A program made the translations under genes and the position numbers. Positions 34,598 through 44,004 of a stretch of 64,000 nucleotides of DNA are shown here, piece after piece. Within the stretch, counting starts at the first letter, position 1; every line of letters starts with the position of its first letter. The stretch covers positions 62,001-126,000 of the forward strand of contig DJVB01000030.1 in NCBI GenBank assembly GCA_002440745.1. The letters are read 5' to 3'. The stretch comes from Bacteroidales bacterium UBA6267. GTDB lineage: Bacteria > Bacteroidota > Bacteroidia > Bacteroidales > UBA1556. The notes under the pieces were generated by a model, which was not told the origin of the DNA, searched no databases, and saw only the letters and a list, made by a program, of their open reading frames with translations.

Positions 34598-36393
34598 TAA
34601 TTTGAAATTGTTTTATAAACGCCGTTTTCCCAAAAACCTTCGGCGATGATTTTACCTTCTGCATCGTAGAGAATGCCCCGACCGTTTTGCTGGTCGTTTT
34701 TCCATTCTCCATCATATTTTCGCCCGTCTTGATAGACGTAAATGCCTTTTCCTTCTTTCATTCCGTTGACCCATTCACCTTGATAACCTAATTCAGGATG
34801 ATATTCCATCAACCACATATCAGGGTTTTGCATTTGGCGTATTGGCTTGAATTTTTCCTGATTCTTTTGATATGCAGGTAGAAAATATCTCTGCGTAATG
34901 CCATCTCCATAAATGACAACATGGGTAGCTTTTTTCTTTTCAAAAGTGACTAAAAATTTGTCGATTCCTTCCACTTTGCTGAATCCTTCGGTAAAATGCC
35001 CCGATTCAAGATAAAATAGATTTGGCTTGCGGCAAACTACTACGGAGGAGTCAGGTAGATTATTTTTTGACCATTTTGCCAACTCAAAATAATTGCGAAA
35101 TAATGGGTCATATTTTCGGTTGGCTTCCTTATTTAAGTCTTCAATTTTACCAAAAAATATGGGAATTAATATTAGAAATGCAAAACCAAGTCGCTGAGGT
35201 AGTTGCTCCGATAGTTTTATTTTCATTTTTTGTCCGGTCATCATTATCAACTCTATGATTCCGAAAGCAAAAAGGAAGGTTAAAATTGGAACAATGGCTA
35301 AAATAAAACGAATGCCGTTCCATATTTCCGGCCAAAGGAAAAGTATTCCAAATGTAGCCAATACATAACCACCAACCGCCCAGCGGTATTGTTTGAGTTT
35401 TATAAAACCAATTAGGACGATAATGCTAAATACTAATCCACCAAATAAAACACCTGAAGATTGATAATCAGCCACGTATCCAAAAACTGAAGATGGGATT
35501 TCGAATTTGAGATACCTCTCCATATTTGTAAAGAATCTTTCAAACCAATCTCCGGTTTCCATCAATCCTTGAGAAGGGTCGTAGTAGTTTTTTAGTTTCA
35601 AGGCATTGGAATAGGACGATTCGGGTAGGCCTGAGTTGCGTATTTGCCAAGGCAGTAGCAAGAGAAAGTATAACACAGCCGAAAAACCCGCATGAATCCA
35701 TTTTTTTGCAAAAAGTAAAAAGAGGAAAAGTCCTGCAAAAACTGCTAACCCTTGACCTCGGACATAATAAGAGGCTGCTGTGATAAGAACGGCTAAAATA
35801 AATGCCCAATCCATCCACGGCCTTTTCGTTAAGTCGCTCATTGTTAGAAGTAAAAGACTTAAGGAGGAGATGAACAGAAAAGGAATTTCGCTCATCATCC
35901 ATGTGCCATATTGCAGTAGGTGCATATTGAAGACTAAAGCTAAACTTATGACAAAACTGAGATGGATATTCTTAGAGATGTTTCTAAAAAAGAAAAATAA
36001 GATAATCAACGAAAGCCATAACAAGACACCGTTAGCTTTTTTCAAAATGGTAACTTCATCACCAAAGCTATTCATTACCACCGACATAAAAGCCGGATAA
36101 CCAGGAGGAAAATGGTTTGCTTTTGGCTTAGACAGTAAATTGGCCTGAACAAATCCATCGCCATTTGCAAGAGCTTTTCCAAGAATATAATACGCGGCAT
36201 TATCTCCAAGTATTGCTACTTTTTTATCGAAGATATGATTGTAAACCGGAATATATAAAATGGTGATTATCAATAAATATAAAAGCTCACGGCCATAGTT
36301 TTTCAGAAATTTATTCTGAAATCCTTCTGCTTTTGCAGGGGAAGGTTTTGGAGGAGCAGGATTTGATTTTGCTGGTTTAGCTGTTTTAGCCAT
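34597..36393 (-). CDS. GT39/ArnT-like membrane glycosyltransferase fused to C-terminal MORN repeats
   Basis: A 598-residue protein. Residues 1-30 are a Lys/Pro/Ala-rich tail. About ten membrane helices follow between residues 33 and 405. The first extracytoplasmic loop carries the acidic GDNAAYYILGKALANGDGF typical of GT-C enzymes that use polyprenyl-phosphate sugars (PMT/ArnT group). Residues about 410-525 form a soluble domain. The last 60 residues are MORN repeats (YQGEWVNGMKEGKGIYVY, YDGEWKNDQQNGRGILY). It is the first gene of the operon with GT2, a methyltransferase and rlmN. It likely glycosylates a surface protein or lipid; the acceptor is unknown. The MORN tail is unusual for this family. 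Confidence 0.85.
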   Translation of the reverse strand: MAKTAKPAKSNPAPPKPSPAKAEGFQNKFLKNYGRELLYLLIITILYIPVYNHIFDKKVAILGDNAAYYILGKALANGDGFVQANLLSKPKANHFPPGYPAFMSVVMNSFGDEVTILKKANGVLLWLSLIILFFFFRNISKNIHLSFVISLALVFNMHLLQYGTWMMSEIPFLFISSLSLLLLTMSDLTKRPWMDWAFILAVLITAASYYVRGQGLAVFAGLFLFLLFAKKWIHAGFSAVLYFLLLLPWQIRNSGLPESSYSNALKLKNYYDPSQGLMETGDWFERFFTNMERYLKFEIPSSVFGYVADYQSSGVLFGGLVFSIIVLIGFIKLKQYRWAVGGYVLATFGILFLWPEIWNGIRFILAIVPILTFLFAFGIIELIMMTGQKMKIKLSEQLPQRLGFAFLILIPIFFGKIEDLNKEANRKYDPLFRNYFELAKWSKNNLPDSSVVVCRKPNLFYLESGHFTEGFSKVEGIDKFLVTFEKKKATHVVIYGDGITQRYFLPAYQKNQEKFKPIRQMQNPDMWLMEYHPELGYQGEWVNGMKEGKGIYVYQDGRKYDGEWKNDQQNGRGILYDAEGKIIAEGFWENGVYKTISN

Positions 36394-36422
36394 CGTAGTT
36401 TAATTGTTAAGAAAAACAGGCG

Positions 36423-36430
36423 CAAAATAA
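36423..36430 (-). promoter_or_regulatory. Possible -7 element of the GT39-GT2-methyltransferase-rlmN operon
   Basis: The minus strand reads TTATTTTG, one mismatch from TAnnTTTG, 30 bases before the first start codon of the operon. No -33 element was identified. Confidence 0.3.
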
Positions 36431-36489
36431 CATAATTTTTTGAGACCCGCGAAGATAGTAATTGCAGCAAAGTAAAAGTGAAACAATTA

Positions 36490-39273
36490 TTACCTTATAA
36501 CATGAACAGTACCTGTCAGTTGGTAGGTTTTAATATTTGGTTCAACTACGTTTATCACATAAGTATAAACATTTGAAGCGGCATATTGACCGTCAACTTT
36601 TCCATCCCATTTTTCAAGTGGATTTTGACTGTAAAAAACTCTGCGTCCCCATCGATCAAAGATGACAAATTCGTAAGTTGCAGAATGTGAGATGATTCCA
36701 ATTGGAGCAAAATCATCATTTATACCGTCTCCATTGGGCGAAAATGCTGATGGAACAAATAAAGCGCATTGTTCAACATGAACATAAACGGAAGCTGTAT
36801 CCGTACATTCTGTTGTGCCTTTGCTATTTATGGCAATCACAGAATAATCATTTGACTCTAAAGGCGTAATCTGTCGAACAGGAGCGAAGATATTGTCTTC
36901 CCATAGATAAACCATTCCTCCTCCGGCAGTTAAAGTGACTAAACCTCCTGAACATACTGTGTCGAAATCGGAGAATAAAGTGGCTATAGGCCAATCAATT
37001 ACCTCGACTAAAATGGTCGCACTGTCTGTACAACTATTGGTATCGGAAACAATCACGCCATAAAGCTGGTCAGCAGCCGGGCTTACTGTAATGTTTTTAG
37101 TTGTGCTACCTGTACTCCATTGGTAAAAAGTTCCTCCTGATGCTTTTAGTTGGGCGTTTGTTCCTAAGCAAATTATAGTATCGTTGCTTTTAATAATATT
37201 AGGAAGAGGTGCTACGGTTACAAAAACGGAGGTGTCTCCGGCGCAATTATTTGAATCAACAACATTTAAATTATAAAGCTGACTTGCTGCCGGTGAAACA
37301 TTGATTTGAGGGGTTATATCTCCAGTGCTCCACAAATATTGCAGCCCTCCCATTGCTGTTAATTGGGCTTGCGTTCCAAAACAAATCAAGGTGTCGTCGC
37401 TAATCTGAATTTGGGGTAAATTGTAAACAGCAACTTCTATGCTGTCCGAAATTATACAGTTATTGCTTGAAGTAGCTTTTAACCAGTAGGTTGCAGTTTG
37501 TGAAGGAGTCAAAGTAATATTGTTTTGTACTGAACCTGTACTCCACAAATAACTGCTTCCCGGTATAGAATCATTTGCTGCAAGATTAATGGAATCATTG
37601 ATGCAAATAGAGGTGTCGTTGCCTAAATCAATATCGGGATACGGATTTACCATGATTGTAATATTGGTATCATATTGACAGCCTGCTCTATCTATCATGC
37701 TGTAAGTCAAAGTATTAGGGCCAGGTGTGATAGCTTGATAGGGCAAAGTGTCACCCGGACCAACATTCCAGAAAGTGGAGTCAATTATAGGAACATAGCC
37801 CCAGGCAACCGGCACAATTGCCGGACTGAAGTCGATTCCCCAACTGAAAATATATCCATTGTCAATGGCTAAATTATCGGTGATTACAATGCTCCAACTG
37901 CCATTAATAGGACAACCTATCAAACCAGTAAAAGGTGTTTCGGGTAGGTAAGTGATGGTTGGAAAAGGTCCGCCCGCAGTTGATGTCGCCGGATAGGCCG
38001 TTGAAGGCGGAATATAACTTGCATTGGTGTAGGGTGTTCCAAGTACATCTGTAAAGTTGTGTGTATAAGTTCCAGCTGCCGCCAACATGGTAGTGGAGCC
38101 GGTCGAAGTCCAATGATACATATACCCTAAACCCGGAATTGGCAAGGCGTTATTGTCAATAGGTTCTCCAAGGTAAGTGTTGGTTCCTCCAGGATATGAT
38201 TTCAGCGTCACAGAAGAATTATTCGGACATTTCAAAACTATGTTTAAGTCACCAAGGTAGGAATGCTCAATTTCTGCAAAAACGGTTTGAATATCGGAAG
38301 CTGAGGTTATTACTTGAGTTGGATTAAACCCGGAAAAGTTGAGAATGGATGTATAACTGACTCCCGTGCCATCAGGCAAATAAGTTGTATCAGCTATTGC
38401 TTGGCTGGGGATAATTTCCCACGGAGTCGGATGCGCAATGCCCTGTAGAACTGTAGTATCATTTTGACAAAGAACATGATCCAAAACGTCAGTACCTGTG
38501 AAAGTTGGTTGTGTCGAAACTCGAATTCGTACTTCGGATGCTTGTTGAGAAAAGCAACCTAAGGTGTCAACAGCTACAATATTTGCATTATAGCCTTGAG
38601 GATTGTTTAGTACGGCTGAGATATTTTGTCCGTTAATTATTTGACTATTATTAAAATTCCACGAAAAAGTGGTGGTAGAGCTGTCTTGATGATAGAAATA
38701 ATTATTGTACGGAAAACTTGCTGTGCCATGTAAACTGACGGAATCTCCCGGGCAAATGTCGATATAATAAATGCCACTATCTAAAGTATAGGGTGGAGTG
38801 GAGGATGTGATAACTGTTGTGAAATCTTGACAAGGATAGCCGCATGCAACCGTAGCTGCCCAACCTACACCGGTGGCCACTGAGCGCCACCTGACGGTGA
38901 GTTTTCCGGTTGGATTAAATAAGCTTGGTCTAATTATTTGACCTACAGGGGAGTTTCCGTTATTGTAAATCCCGATTAACGGGGCATTAATATCGGCTCC
39001 ATCAAAAATCTCTAACTTGCAACCAATGCCTACATTGAATGAAGTGAATATCAAATTTGCAAAAGTTCCAAAGGTATTTGGAACAAAACTTACCGTGTAA
39101 TCCTGGTTGGCAACGTAGTTTCCGGTAGGTCCGCCAGAATCGTAGAAAGTGCCTGAACAACTTGTAATTGTCTGATTATGATAGTTGTTAATCAAATATG
39201 TTTGACTAAATCCTTTTAACGCGATTGTGGTTAACAATAGGATGGTTAGAATATATTTCACAGTATATTGCAA
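36490..39273 (-). CDS. Secreted CUB/P-domain/PKD protein with gliding-associated C-terminal domain
   Basis: A 927-residue protein. Residues 1-23 are a signal peptide ending GFSQ. Residues about 25-145 form a CUB-like domain (TFANLIFTSFNVGIGCKLEIFDG). Residues about 290-480 hold a proprotein-convertase-type P domain (HSYLGDLNIVLKCPNNSSVTL; GSWSIVITDNLAIDNGYIFSWGI). Four Ig/PKD-like repeats follow (LGNDTSICINDSI, YLWSTGS). The last 85 residues are a gliding-motility-associated C-terminal domain (VPSAFSPNGDGINDDF, YEFVIFDRWGRRVF, WDG). No protease domain accompanies the P domain. It is probably a T9SS-exported adhesin or matrix protein. Confidence 0.92.
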   Translation of the reverse strand: MQYTVKYILTILLLTTIALKGFSQTYLINNYHNQTITSCSGTFYDSGGPTGNYVANQDYTVSFVPNTFGTFANLIFTSFNVGIGCKLEIFDGADINAPLIGIYNNGNSPVGQIIRPSLFNPTGKLTVRWRSVATGVGWAATVACGYPCQDFTTVITSSTPPYTLDSGIYYIDICPGDSVSLHGTASFPYNNYFYHQDSSTTTFSWNFNNSQIINGQNISAVLNNPQGYNANIVAVDTLGCFSQQASEVRIRVSTQPTFTGTDVLDHVLCQNDTTVLQGIAHPTPWEIIPSQAIADTTYLPDGTGVSYTSILNFSGFNPTQVITSASDIQTVFAEIEHSYLGDLNIVLKCPNNSSVTLKSYPGGTNTYLGEPIDNNALPIPGLGYMYHWTSTGSTTMLAAAGTYTHNFTDVLGTPYTNASYIPPSTAYPATSTAGGPFPTITYLPETPFTGLIGCPINGSWSIVITDNLAIDNGYIFSWGIDFSPAIVPVAWGYVPIIDSTFWNVGPGDTLPYQAITPGPNTLTYSMIDRAGCQYDTNITIMVNPYPDIDLGNDTSICINDSINLAANDSIPGSSYLWSTGSVQNNITLTPSQTATYWLKATSSNNCIISDSIEVAVYNLPQIQISDDTLICFGTQAQLTAMGGLQYLWSTGDITPQINVSPAASQLYNLNVVDSNNCAGDTSVFVTVAPLPNIIKSNDTIICLGTNAQLKASGGTFYQWSTGSTTKNITVSPAADQLYGVIVSDTNSCTDSATILVEVIDWPIATLFSDFDTVCSGGLVTLTAGGGMVYLWEDNIFAPVRQITPLESNDYSVIAINSKGTTECTDTASVYVHVEQCALFVPSAFSPNGDGINDDFAPIGIISHSATYEFVIFDRWGRRVFYSQNPLEKWDGKVDGQYAASNVYTYVINVVEPNIKTYQLTGTVHVIR

Positions 39274-39290
39274 TAAAATGATTCAAGCAG

Positions 39291-39298
39291 CAAAGATA
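39291..39298 (-). promoter_or_regulatory. -7 element of the CUB/P-domain gene
   Basis: The minus strand reads TATCTTTG, a perfect TAnnTTTG, 17 bases before the ATG. This predicts a very short leader. The TTTG upstream is closer than the usual 19-21 bases. Confidence 0.5.
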
Positions 39299-39429
39299 AA
39301 GTTTTTTTAACTCAAAAACGTTGATCTGTTATTTTTTTTTACAGTTCAATTTTTTTGTTCCAATATCTCTAAAAATTGACATTTGTAAAGATTTATTCGG
39401 CTTGTTTTTTTACTGTTGATTTACTTTAT

Positions 39430-40938
39430 TCATCGTTTTCTGTGTTTTTTATACCAAACAATAGTGCCGCTAATTAATATAAAAAGTATTACTAAACCCG
39501 AGATTGGAATGATTAGAATGTAAAAAATACCGAAAATTGGCTCATAGATGCGAGCCGTGTGAACTTCTAATGAAAAATTCCAAAGCGACATTCCTGATTT
39601 ATCAATGATTTCTTTGGTCATTGGTGCAGGAAATCTTCCGGTCTCTAAGTTAATTGCTCCCAAGCTATAGTCGAATATAATTTCCTCTATTCCAAAATCT
39701 TCTGTGAAACCGCTGATTTTGAAATCTCCTATGGGAGCACTCTGACTTACGGGCGGCTGCCAGGGTTGTTTTTTGATGTAGTCGAACACAAAACCATTGG
39801 AATAATCCCATAAAAATAATCCTTCAAAACTTCCCACAAGGTAGGTATTGGTAGCCTTTTTTTCGAGCACGGTAACGCCCATAACTGATGCCGGCGGTTG
39901 ATATCGAAATTTTTTAAGTGGAGTGCTAAAATTATCTTCGGAAAAATAAAAAGCGTCCATTGTGCTTAAAATGAATATTTTAGATTCTGAATCGTATTCA
40001 ATGCGCCTTAAAATATCAAACCATGGGTTGGGAGTGTCTAATTCGGTAAAAGGAATTTTCCCAACTTTGGCATTGCCTATAAAAGCCAACAGGGGTGGAC
40101 GCAGAAACATTCCTGTAGCTGTGGTGACGACAAGTAAAATGACAGTCGTCCAGCCGATTTTGTTATGCCATTTAAGATTCCACCTATTCGTTTTTTTGAT
40201 TTTCTGAATATCTAGGGATTTCTTTTTTCGACTTCTAATACGGTAGCCATTGATAAACAATATGATGCCGGTGATGGTTAGAAATATGAAGATAATAGCA
40301 ACAGCATCCACAATCAGTTTACCGGCTAAACCATATATTTCTCCGCTGTGAATTACCCAAAGGGTTTTGAATAGTCCGATTTTATGGTCATAACCCTCCG
40401 GTTCAGGTATTATCTGTTCGGTAAAATGTTGTGCGTCAGTGGTTATTAATAGATGTGAGCGGGTTAGCACATAAATCTTTCCGTCCTTTTCTAAAAGATC
40501 AACTACTCTTTTTTCCTTAATTGGCAAGCTTATTTTCGCCCATTGAGCTTTTTCGTAGTTATACTGAAATAACCCGAAAAGCGTGGCTGCCAACAATTTG
40601 CCATCTGATGTGTATAAAAGGTCGGCCACTTTACGATTGTCGATTCCTTTTGGAAATCCGCGGTTGAAATCGGTATATCTGCTAAAATTAGTGTCTGTCA
40701 GCCAAACTCCAATATTGCCGTAAATCAATATGGAATCATTGCCAATCTTTTCACTACCATTTACTGCCGCATTATTCCAGTTTTTGTATTGATAATCTTC
40801 TGCCATCCACCCGCGGTTCAGGTCAATTCCTGAAAAGGTTTCTCTATGATTTAAGAATATTCCTGAAAGGGCAAATGCTATGATGAAAAGGCTAAAACCT
40901 ATGCTTAGCCACTTGTGATATTTTCTTAAAAAGTTCAT
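39430..40938 (-). CDS. PepSY-associated transmembrane protein
   Basis: A 502-residue inner-membrane protein of the PepSY-TM family. A helix at residues 10-30 is preceded by the family's KYHKWLSIG opening. Further helices are at about 207-230 (VAIIFIFLTITGIILFI), 265-285 and 470-495. Extracytoplasmic segments at 31-205 and 286-465 hold beta-rich sequence (GNIGVWLTD, LLYTSDGKLLAATLFGLF). Relatives take part in reductive handling of iron-siderophores or in electron transfer across the membrane. It lies downstream of norZ on the same strand, but with a hairpin between them, so joint function is uncertain. Confidence 0.8.
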   Translation of the reverse strand: MNFLRKYHKWLSIGFSLFIIAFALSGIFLNHRETFSGIDLNRGWMAEDYQYKNWNNAAVNGSEKIGNDSILIYGNIGVWLTDTNFSRYTDFNRGFPKGIDNRKVADLLYTSDGKLLAATLFGLFQYNYEKAQWAKISLPIKEKRVVDLLEKDGKIYVLTRSHLLITTDAQHFTEQIIPEPEGYDHKIGLFKTLWVIHSGEIYGLAGKLIVDAVAIIFIFLTITGIILFINGYRIRSRKKKSLDIQKIKKTNRWNLKWHNKIGWTTVILLVVTTATGMFLRPPLLAFIGNAKVGKIPFTELDTPNPWFDILRRIEYDSESKIFILSTMDAFYFSEDNFSTPLKKFRYQPPASVMGVTVLEKKATNTYLVGSFEGLFLWDYSNGFVFDYIKKQPWQPPVSQSAPIGDFKISGFTEDFGIEEIIFDYSLGAINLETGRFPAPMTKEIIDKSGMSLWNFSLEVHTARIYEPIFGIFYILIIPISGLVILFILISGTIVWYKKHRKR

Positions 40939-41023
40939 ATCTTAATTAGTTTGCAAATTGTTATAATTTTTCTTCTGTTATCTTTTAAGAAATTCTAAAC
41001 TTCTAGTTCTTATTGTTTTTAAA

Positions 41024-41051
41024 CCTCCGGTACAGAAATCTGCACCGGAGG
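41024..41051 (-). terminator. Strong hairpin after norZ, probable terminator
   Basis: CCTCCGGT (41024-41031) pairs with ACCGGAGG (41044-41051), with an inner CAG/CTG helix. The minus-strand tail is TTTAAAAACA rather than a clean T run, so termination may be incomplete and leave some read-through into the PepSY gene. Confidence 0.55.
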
Positions 41052-41091
41052 CAAAGATAAAACTGATAAACAAACAAAGGTAATCCGCCTT

Positions 41092-43311
41092 TTATTTTTT
41101 CTTCGCTAGGAAGGTTTTTTGAACTAAGTCGAATAGAATTATGCCTCCGCCGGCAATCATTAATCCGTCAGGTAATATTCTTGCCCACATCCAACCTTTC
41201 ATGCTTTCAACAGCTTCACGGGTGCGTGTATAGAAATATCCCATTTCCATAGCCATTTCGGTTTGATGCATGCCGATAATCATGGTTGGAATTACGAAGA
41301 GTAAAGTGCCTGTGGTTAAGGTCCAAAAGCCGATTTTGCTAAGCTTGTCGTCCCAAACTAAACCCTTGGCTAAAGCATTAGCTCGAGAGGTCATATAAAT
41401 GAAGGCTATGGAAATGTAACCAAAAGCTCCCAATAGAGCCACGTGTCCGTGGGGCATTATCAAATAGGTGCCGTGAGAGTAGTAACTGATTGTTGGTGTG
41501 TTGATTACCATACCGAAGAATCCGGCTCCAATCCAGTTTAATACCGCTGAACCTGCTATCCACATAAATACTGTCGAGAACTCGAACTCCTGACCGGAAT
41601 GAATCTTTTCGCGTTTGTTTTTCATCGCTTCCACTATCATCAGAGCTAAAGGAAGTGGCTCCAATGCAGAGAAAATTCCGCCGATAGCAATCCAGTATTC
41701 ATCCAAACCTTGCCACCAATAGTGGTGTCCAACGCCGAGTGTACCGCTTAACATGATTAAAAATAACTCGAAGAGCATCACTCTAACGGCTGTTTTTTGT
41801 GAGATTAATCCCAATGAAACTGTGAAGAATGCAATTACTCCTGCTGCAAATAGCTCGAAAGTAAGCTCCACCCAAAGGTGAATAACCCACCAACGATAAT
41901 AATCGTCAACGGTATAATTGGGCACAATTTCATGCACCGGCATCATGCCGGCGATATATAGTGTTGCAATTCCAAAGGCCGACCATATAATGGTGCTTAC
42001 AATCGGATTATTTGTTGCTGCTTTTCGTATTAATGAGATGATTAGAATAAACCAAAATACTAAACCGATGACGAGTCCAATATCCCAAACACGACCAAGA
42101 TTGATTAGCTCACGACCTTCGTTTCCAAACCAAAACCAAACATCTCGCATCTGACCCGTTGCACCCATATAAAGCCCATATAAACTTCCAACGGTTACAA
42201 TTAATAAGGCTGCCCATAAAACATCCACAAGCCACGGGAATTTATGGTCTTTATTGGCTACCCAAGGCGCAATTAGTAATCCGCCGACAAGCCAACCAAC
42301 TGCTACCCAAAGTATTGCTAACTGAGTATGAATGGATCTAATTACATTAAATGGAATTAATGATTGAGCAAGAATGAAATCTTGGGTGGGTTCAGTGTAA
42401 ATATGTGCTAAATATCCGCCAAGAATGAGCTGCACAAAAAACAGCGCTGCAACTATTGGAATGTATTTAAGTAGCTTAACTTGAGACTTATGTAAAAAGG
42501 TGATTTTAATGGCGGGTTCTAATTTTTCATCAGGGTCTTTTTTGAATAAATATTCATAAGCCAAAAATATCACTACGATGGTTAAAGTCCAAAGTAGCAA
42601 AAACTCCCAAAGACTGATTTTGTGGGATAAAAATGTAAGGTCTTGGTCTAAAAGGGGTTCCGGCGGCCAGTTGTTCGACCACGTGCGCTCGGTGCCGGGT
42701 CTAAGCGATGAAGCTACCAACTGAGCCCAATCGACAAAAGCTGCAATTTTTACAGCTTCCTCCGGACGAATTATACCTCCCGGAAAGGCTCTCTCAGGAT
42801 CGCCATTCACTAATAAATTTGTTAGGTATTTTACGTTTTGATGATAGGCTTGTGCTGAGGCGTCTGTGTAAACTGTGGTTTCCTCAAGTAATTGGGTTTG
42901 CTTCTTAAAGTCCTGTTTAACACGCTCTTTTACAGCCCCTCTCTCTATGTCTGATAATTCTTTGGAGCTTTTTTTATAAATTTCTTTACCGTAAAAATCG
43001 TAAAGAAATTCAGCGCGGTAGTGCATAAAATCGGTCGAAAAATCCGGCCCCATATAAGCACCCATGCCTAATAAGGTTCCCCAGTCCATAAGGTCGAATT
43101 GCTGGAAATATCCCTTTCCTTCAACCACATCATTATATGTGTAAAGCACTTCGCCACTTTCCGATTTTACTTCCTGTGGAATCGGTGGAACTTCCTTTTG
43201 CAGGTTTGCGGTGTAGTAAATCAAAATGCTCACCATGAAAATTGCTATGATCCAAAATGACGTATAAAGTCCTTTTCGGCTCATAAATTTGTCAAGTAAT
43301 GTCTGTTTCAT
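41092..43311 (-). CDS. norZ: Quinol-dependent nitric oxide reductase (qNor)
   Basis: A 739-residue enzyme of the single-subunit quinol-oxidising type, which reduces 2 NO to N2O at the membrane. The N-terminal extension holds helix 15-37 and a periplasmic domain fused to the NorB core, which distinguishes qNor from cNor. Haem and FeB ligands are present: IHTQLAILWVAVGW, WWVIHLWVELTFELFAAG (His plus two Glu four apart), GVGHHYWWQG (double His) and HGHVALLGAFGY. All ligands are intact, so it should be active. Its upstream region holds a 7-6-7 inverted repeat shared with the promoter of the adjacent Rrf2 gene. It probably serves NO detoxification, since no other denitrification gene is nearby. 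Confidence 0.94.
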   Translation of the reverse strand: MKQTLLDKFMSRKGLYTSFWIIAIFMVSILIYYTANLQKEVPPIPQEVKSESGEVLYTYNDVVEGKGYFQQFDLMDWGTLLGMGAYMGPDFSTDFMHYRAEFLYDFYGKEIYKKSSKELSDIERGAVKERVKQDFKKQTQLLEETTVYTDASAQAYHQNVKYLTNLLVNGDPERAFPGGIIRPEEAVKIAAFVDWAQLVASSLRPGTERTWSNNWPPEPLLDQDLTFLSHKISLWEFLLLWTLTIVVIFLAYEYLFKKDPDEKLEPAIKITFLHKSQVKLLKYIPIVAALFFVQLILGGYLAHIYTEPTQDFILAQSLIPFNVIRSIHTQLAILWVAVGWLVGGLLIAPWVANKDHKFPWLVDVLWAALLIVTVGSLYGLYMGATGQMRDVWFWFGNEGRELINLGRVWDIGLVIGLVFWFILIISLIRKAATNNPIVSTIIWSAFGIATLYIAGMMPVHEIVPNYTVDDYYRWWVIHLWVELTFELFAAGVIAFFTVSLGLISQKTAVRVMLFELFLIMLSGTLGVGHHYWWQGLDEYWIAIGGIFSALEPLPLALMIVEAMKNKREKIHSGQEFEFSTVFMWIAGSAVLNWIGAGFFGMVINTPTISYYSHGTYLIMPHGHVALLGAFGYISIAFIYMTSRANALAKGLVWDDKLSKIGFWTLTTGTLLFVIPTMIIGMHQTEMAMEMGYFYTRTREAVESMKGWMWARILPDGLMIAGGGIILFDLVQKTFLAKKK

Positions 43312-43338
43312 AAGTAAAATATTTAAGGTTAATAATAA

Positions 43339-43358
43339 ATACTACAATAAAGTAGTAT
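43339..43358. promoter_or_regulatory. Candidate operator of the Rrf2 regulator upstream of norZ
   Basis: ATACTAC (43339-43345), six bases, then GTAGTAT (43352-43358): a perfect inverted repeat 28 bases before the norZ start. The same 7-6-7 design recurs upstream of the regulator gene. Confidence 0.72.
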
Positions 43359-43455
43359 ATAAGTACAAAAAAAATAGCTTGAACGTTTTTCGGAAAAATC
43401 ACTTGTAGCCTAACATTATAAGTTATTGACTTAAAAGTGATTCAATACCAATGAA

Positions 43456-43869
43456 CTAATATTTGTAGATGTTTTCGAAGTTTAAATCTGCAAGATTAGC
43501 TTGATTCACAGTGCTGAGAAATTTTTCTCGAACTGCAACCCAAGTATTATGCAGAACACAAGGATTTTCGTCAGAGCACTGCTTGAAACCTAAAACACAT
43601 CCGGTGTATTTGTCGATTCCTTCGACTGCGTCAATCACATCTGCAAAGCTGATTTGCGCCGGAGATTTGTCGAAAATATAACCTCCATCACGACCTTGAA
43701 TGCTCTTTATGAATCCTTTCTTCGACAAATCCGTCATTAAACGGCGGAGATATTTGTCGGAAATATGCAAAGATTCAATCAGGTATTTCGCTGAATACAT
43801 GCGACTTGGGTCTTTTGCCATAAAGCTCAAAATCCTTAATGCGTATTCAGATGTGTTGGATAAAATCAT
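43456..43869 (-). CDS. Rrf2-family Fe-S transcriptional regulator, NsrR-like
   Basis: A 137-residue regulator. The winged helix is at residues 1-65 (LSNTSEYALRILSFMA, HISDKYLRRLMTDLSKKGFI, GRDGGYIF). Three cysteines at 91, 98 and 104 (GCVLGFKQCSDENPC) match the cluster-binding set of NsrR/IscR-type proteins. An NO-sensitive Fe-S cluster that releases DNA on nitrosylation is the expected mechanism. It is encoded 144 bases upstream of norZ on the same strand, and near-identical inverted repeats precede both genes, which supports control of norZ and of itself. Confidence 0.88.
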   Translation of the reverse strand: MILSNTSEYALRILSFMAKDPSRMYSAKYLIESLHISDKYLRRLMTDLSKKGFIKSIQGRDGGYIFDKSPAQISFADVIDAVEGIDKYTGCVLGFKQCSDENPCVLHNTWVAVREKFLSTVNQANLADLNFENIYKY

Positions 43870-43872
43870 AAT

Positions 43873-43892
43873 ATACTACTTAACGGTATTAT
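43873..43892. promoter_or_regulatory. Candidate auto-operator of the Rrf2 gene
   Basis: ATACTAC (43873-43879), six bases, then GTATTAT (43886-43892). It differs from the norZ site by one base in the right arm and has the same spacing. On the minus strand it follows a -7-like TAACATTG and lies directly before the start codon, a position suited to repression. Confidence 0.68.
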
Positions 43893-44004
43893 TTTGCAAT
43901 GTTAGCTCTTTTTCTTATTCCACAAAATTTTTTTTGAAAAAGTAAATTGTTTTCAAATTTCTGTAATTTTACAAATCTATTTATAACGATTAAACACAAA
44001 CAAC

